From assembly GCA_009923795.1 (NCBI GenBank), contig RFSU01000023.1, positions 1-17,931 of the forward strand: DNA of 17,931 nt, read 5' to 3'. A program made the translations under genes and the position numbers. Position 1 is the stretch's first letter. Each line of letters opens with the position of its first letter. Shown here one piece after another: positions 15,134-17,931 of this stretch. The notes beneath the pieces are model-generated. The model saw only the letters and a list, made by a program, of their open reading frames with translations. It searched no databases and was not told the DNA's origin. Source of the stretch: Sphingomonadaceae bacterium (GTDB lineage Bacteria; Pseudomonadota; Alphaproteobacteria; Sphingomonadales; Sphingomonadaceae).

Positions 15134-16243
15134 ATGACGAATACGCGCCTTTCTGCTGAAACGGATCTTGCCGCCGCGCCGCGCGCGGCAGGGGCCATTC
15201 CGCTCGCCCAACATCCCGATGATGCCGCGATGATCCGCGCGGCGGCAGAATTGACGCGCGATCTCAATGCCCCCCGCCCAGATATTTACTGGCCGGATTT
15301 TCTGATCTGTGCCGCGCTTGGCTATGGCGCGATGGCGCTTGCCATTGCGGCCGGCTCGCCTGCGGCCATGATCGGCTGGGGCCTAGTGTCTGTCCTCACG
15401 CTGTATCGCGCGGCCCTGTTCATTCATGAATTGACGCATATTCGCCCAACGGCGCTCCCAGGTTTTCGCTTTGCTTGGAATGCGATCATTGGCGTGCCGC
15501 TGATGGCCCCATCTTTCCTATATGAAGGCGTGCACAGCCTGCACCATGCGCGCACGCGCTATGGCACGGATGAAGACCCGGAATATCTGCCCTTAGCCTT
15601 GATGAAGCCTTGGTCGGTGCCTGCCTTTGTGCTGGTTTCAGCATTGGGGCCAGTAGGCGTACTGCTCCGCTTTGGACTATTGTCGCCGCTTTCGCTTCTG
15701 TCTGCCAAAGTGCGCCGCCTGATCATTGAGCGTTATTCCAGCCTGTCGATCAACCCGAATTTTCGCCGCCGTATGCCCGAAGGGGCGTTTCGCCGCATGT
15801 GGCTTGCGCAGGAAATAGCGGCGAGCCTTTGGGCCATTACGCTGATTACGCTGGTCGCAACCGGCATCATCCCACTGCGCGCATTTTTAATTGCCGCGGG
15901 GATCCATTCGGCGCTTGTGGTCGTCAATCAGGTGCGCACTTTGGTGGCCCATCTTTGGCAGAATGACGGCGATGTGATGAGCGTCACAGGGCAATATCTG
16001 GATAGTGTGAATGTCCCGCCACCGAGCCTCTTGCCCGCCATCTGGGCCCCTGTTGGGTTGCGCTATCATGCCTTGCATCATTTGCTGCCGGGCCTGCCCT
16101 ATCACGCATTGGGTGAAGCGCATCGGCGGTTGGTCGCAGCATTGCCTGCGACCTCTCCCTATCATGGGGCAAATTATCCGGGGCTTCCGGGCCTTGCTTG
16201 GCGGCTTGTGCGCAGCACGCAGTCCAGCTCTGGCGGGCGCTGA
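15134..16243 (+). CDS. Membrane fatty acid desaturase/hydroxylase family protein
   Basis: The 369-residue integral membrane protein has the three histidine boxes of the diiron desaturase superfamily: His98-Glu-Leu-Thr-His102, His134-Ser-Leu-His137-His138 and His312-Ala-Leu-His315-His316. Hydrophobic segments flank them at about 55-100, 115-130, 163-185 and 230-260. The enzyme would introduce a double bond or a hydroxyl group into an acyl chain or a lipid using O2. The exact substrate cannot be read. AGGACA about six bases upstream supports the ATG. Its stop lies two bases from the convergent lptG stop. Divergence from the acyltransferase gene hints at a shared lipid pathway. Confidence 0.9.
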   Translation: MTNTRLSAETDLAAAPRAAGAIPLAQHPDDAAMIRAAAELTRDLNAPRPDIYWPDFLICAALGYGAMALAIAAGSPAAMIGWGLVSVLTLYRAALFIHELTHIRPTALPGFRFAWNAIIGVPLMAPSFLYEGVHSLHHARTRYGTDEDPEYLPLALMKPWSVPAFVLVSALGPVGVLLRFGLLSPLSLLSAKVRRLIIERYSSLSINPNFRRRMPEGAFRRMWLAQEIAASLWAITLITLVATGIIPLRAFLIAAGIHSALVVVNQVRTLVAHLWQNDGDVMSVTGQYLDSVNVPPPSLLPAIWAPVGLRYHALHHLLPGLPYHALGEAHRRLVAALPATSPYHGANYPGLPGLAWRLVRSTQSSSGGR

Positions 16244-16245
16244 GC

Positions 16246-17340
16246 CTATTCTTCGGTTTTGATCAGCACATATTCACCGATCAAGAGGAACAACAGGAAC
16301 GGCCCCCAAGCGGCGAGCAGCGGCGGATATATGCCGAGATCCCCCATGGCGAGGCCAAAATTATCCGCCACAAAATAGGCAAAGCCCAGCGCCATGCCGA
16401 CCACGGCGCGCACAAAGAGCCGGCCTGACCGCGCAACGCCAAAGGCCGCCACCGCTGCCAGCAACGGCATGAGAAGTGTCGACAACGGCCCTGAAATCTT
16501 ATGCCAAAGCGCCGCTTTGAGCGATTGAGTCGGCCGCCCGGCGGCCTGCAGATCATCAATGGCCCGCCACAATCCAAGGAAGGACAGGCCATCAGGATCT
16601 ACGCTGGCGAGCGTAAACTGATCTGAGGTTACCCCCGTAGCAAGGCGGGCCGTGCCGATCTTCTTCAAACGCCCCTCACCCACATGAAACTGCGTGACAT
16701 CTGTGAATAGCCAGCGATCCCCAGCGGGGCGTCCGGTGTGCGCACGGGTGATGGTTTGCAACGTCCCATTTGTCCGGCTGTAGATGACAATATCGGTCAG
16801 CCTGGTCGCAGGACCCCTGCCCTCAACGGAACCCACGCCAATCAGATTAGGGCCATCTCGCACCCAAATGTCAGACTGGATGCGACTGTCCATCGGGATG
16901 GGCGCGTAATCCACCTTTTGCCAGCGGTTGAGCGTGGCCGTTGAGCGGCTCACAATCCCTTCATTAAACGCAAAGGCAAGAGCGGCCACGCCAAGGCTGG
17001 CGAGGATCAAAGGCGCCAGCACTTGATGCGCCGACAGGCCAGACGCCTTCATCGACACAACTTCGCTATTCTGGTTGAGCGTGATCATGGTGATCAATGT
17101 GCCCAAAAGAACGGAGAAGGGCAGAAATCTCTGAATAATCTGGGGTGTGCGCATCGACACATAGCGCCACAAATCCCCATTATCATTGCCGGCAACGGCG
17201 AGAATCTTGTCCGATTCCCCCAATAGGTCGAGCGCCTGCAACACCAGCACCAGTGCTGCAAGTACGGCAAAACTCCGCACCAGAAACAAGCGCGCCATAT
17301 AAAGGGCCATGGTGCGCGACGGGAAGAATTGTGTCTGCAT
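16246..17340 (-). CDS. lptG: LPS export permease LptG
   Basis: LptG and LptF form the membrane part of the LptB2FG ABC transporter that pulls LPS (or the equivalent glycolipid) from the inner membrane to the LptC bridge. The 364-residue product has the YjgP/YjgQ architecture: three N-terminal membrane helices (within about 12-125), a periplasmic beta-jellyroll (about 130-265), and three C-terminal helices (about 280-362). QNSEVVSMKASGLS is the coupling-helix region that contacts LptB. The start ATG at 17340 overlaps the lptF stop (TGATG); a GTG one codon earlier is possible. Assignment as LptG rather than LptF rests on its downstream position and on general likeness. Confidence 0.9.
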   Translation of the reverse strand: MQTQFFPSRTMALYMARLFLVRSFAVLAALVLVLQALDLLGESDKILAVAGNDNGDLWRYVSMRTPQIIQRFLPFSVLLGTLITMITLNQNSEVVSMKASGLSAHQVLAPLILASLGVAALAFAFNEGIVSRSTATLNRWQKVDYAPIPMDSRIQSDIWVRDGPNLIGVGSVEGRGPATRLTDIVIYSRTNGTLQTITRAHTGRPAGDRWLFTDVTQFHVGEGRLKKIGTARLATGVTSDQFTLASVDPDGLSFLGLWRAIDDLQAAGRPTQSLKAALWHKISGPLSTLLMPLLAAVAAFGVARSGRLFVRAVVGMALGFAYFVADNFGLAMGDLGIYPPLLAAWGPFLLFLLIGEYVLIKTEE

Positions 17341-17690
17341 CACGCTTCTGCCGATCTGGGTTCTGGCCGGGCAAAAATCTGGCGAACAGCTTTACCCATT
17401 TTCTCAAAGCCGCGTTCCAGCGCGCCAATGGGTTGGCCGCCCGGCTTGTGCGCCAATGTCCAATACATCCAGCAGATGAGAAGCCCGAACAGCAAGAAGG
17501 GCGTCCACAAGGCGATCAGCGGATCCACCTTGCCAAGCGAGCCCATGCCTTCGGCCCATTCATTGATTTTATGATAGGTCACAACCATCACAATCGACAA
17601 GAACACCCCAAGCGCTGACGAGGATCGCTTCGGCGGCACGGCTAGCGCAACGGCCAGCAAGGGCAGCAGCAACAAGGCGGCGGCAGCCAA
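17340..17690 (-). CDS. lptF: LptF, C-terminal fragment, broken at its 5' side
   Basis: The last 110 to 117 codons of an LptF-like permease are present. They include the helix around LLLLPLLAVALAVPPKR, the following helix with VMVVTYHKINEW, the DPLIALWTPFLLFG helix and a basic C-terminal tail. A complete LptF has nearly 400 residues, so the first two thirds are missing. Upstream of about 17690 the minus-strand frame stays open but encodes only the reverse of der, with a Ser/Thr-rich artificial run. The stop codon overlaps the lptG start, as in intact lptFG operons. The break is probably an assembly join or a rearrangement point; the end coordinate is approximate. Confidence 0.85.
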   Translation of the reverse strand: MAAAALLLLPLLAVALAVPPKRSSSALGVFLSIVMVVTYHKINEWAEGMGSLGKVDPLIALWTPFLLFGLLICWMYWTLAHKPGGQPIGALERGFEKMGKAVRQIFARPEPRSAEA

Positions 17691-17931
17691 GGTCGAGGTC
17701 GAGGACGAGGATGTTGATGTCAATCGTCCGCTCAGGATTGCGATTGCGGGACGCCCGAATGTGGGGAAATCGACGCTGATCAACCGGCTTTTGGGCGAGG
17801 ACCGGCTTTTGACGGGGCCGGAGGCGGGGATTACGCGCGATTCGATCGGGATCGAGTTTGACTGGCATGGCCGGCAGATCAAGATGTTCGATACGGCGGG
17901 GATCAGGCGGCGCTCACGGGTCGAGGAGAAG
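17690..17931 (+). CDS. der: GTPase Der (EngA), fragment of the second GTPase domain
   Basis: Der is a ribosome-assembly GTPase with two consecutive G domains and a KH-like domain. The visible part starts in an acidic linker (VEVEDEDVD, 17692-17718) and enters the second G domain at NRPLRIAIAG. The P-loop GRPNVGKST starts at 17749, GITRDSI provides the switch-I Thr, and DTAGIRRRSRVEEK is the G3 motif in the form seen in the second, not the first, domain. The first G domain should lie upstream but is replaced by reverse-strand lptF sequence. The frame runs out of the window. Codon use favours GCG, GGG and ACG (all four clear Ala codons of the core are GCG), unlike the neighbouring genes, which favour GCC and GGC. 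Confidence 0.88.

Noticed and set aside
17340..17882. A single 180-residue minus-strand protein spanning the lptF fragment and beyond
   Set aside because: Its first 60 or so residues are the reverse of der codons; only the C-terminal part is LptF, so the fusion is an artefact of the junction.
1..17931. CRISPR arrays, insertion sequences, tRNA or rRNA genes, phage genes, toxin-antitoxin pairs
   Set aside because: I saw no regularly spaced repeats, transposase motifs, cloverleaf pattern or rRNA sequence; the only toxin-like candidate is the solitary entericidin.

Overview
The window looks like a chromosomal stretch of a GC-rich alphaproteobacterium, most likely a member of the Sphingomonadales. 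This rests on the runs argS-SPOR-nagZ-scpA-scpB-tatA-tatB-tatC and glnE-bcp-DUF455-M23, the alphaproteobacterial style of TatA and NagZ, and codon use rich in GCC/GGC/CGC. The species assignment is inference; no rRNA or tRNA gene is present to test it. Most of the window is densely packed housekeeping DNA.

Layout. (1) 1-330: the last 72 codons of a type IV pilin with lower GC than the rest, followed by a strong intrinsic terminator. (2) 331-623: non-coding leader with an inverted repeat before argS. (3) 624-6938: eight co-directional genes with short gaps or overlaps: arginyl-tRNA synthetase, a SPOR-domain membrane protein, the muropeptide hexosaminidase NagZ, the condensin subunits ScpA and ScpB, and the TatABC translocon. 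(4) 6953-7084, minus strand: a 43-residue entericidin-like lipoprotein, small enough to be missed by length-filtered gene calling. (5) 7138-11942: glnE, a Bcp/PrxQ peroxiredoxin, a DUF455 ferritin-like protein and an M23 peptidase. (6) 11999-13863: erpA, xthA and an alpha/beta hydrolase. (7) 13826-14983, minus: a large GNAT-fold acyltransferase, divergent from a histidine-box fatty acid desaturase (15134-16243). (8) 16246-about 17690, minus: lptG and the C-terminal part of lptF. (9) about 17690-17931, plus: the second GTPase domain of Der, joined abruptly to the broken lptF.

How the genes fit together. The 624-6938 block combines envelope turnover (SPOR, NagZ), chromosome condensation (ScpAB) and folded-protein export (TatABC). 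glnE controls glutamine synthetase. bcp, erpA and xthA serve oxidative stress, Fe-S maturation and DNA repair. The GNAT/desaturase pair next to LPS-export genes suggests lipid modification, possibly of the sphingolipids that replace LPS in sphingomonads, but that is a hypothesis.

I did not find a convincing previously undescribed multi-gene system. The strongest oddities are the two edges: the lptF/der junction at about 17.69 kb, probably a chimeric assembly join or a rearrangement breakpoint, and the low-GC pilin fragment at the left. Smaller points are the entericidin gene, a His-to-Gln change in NagZ, a missing resolving cysteine in Bcp, possible leaderless starts for glnE and erpA, and the GNAT/desaturase pair.
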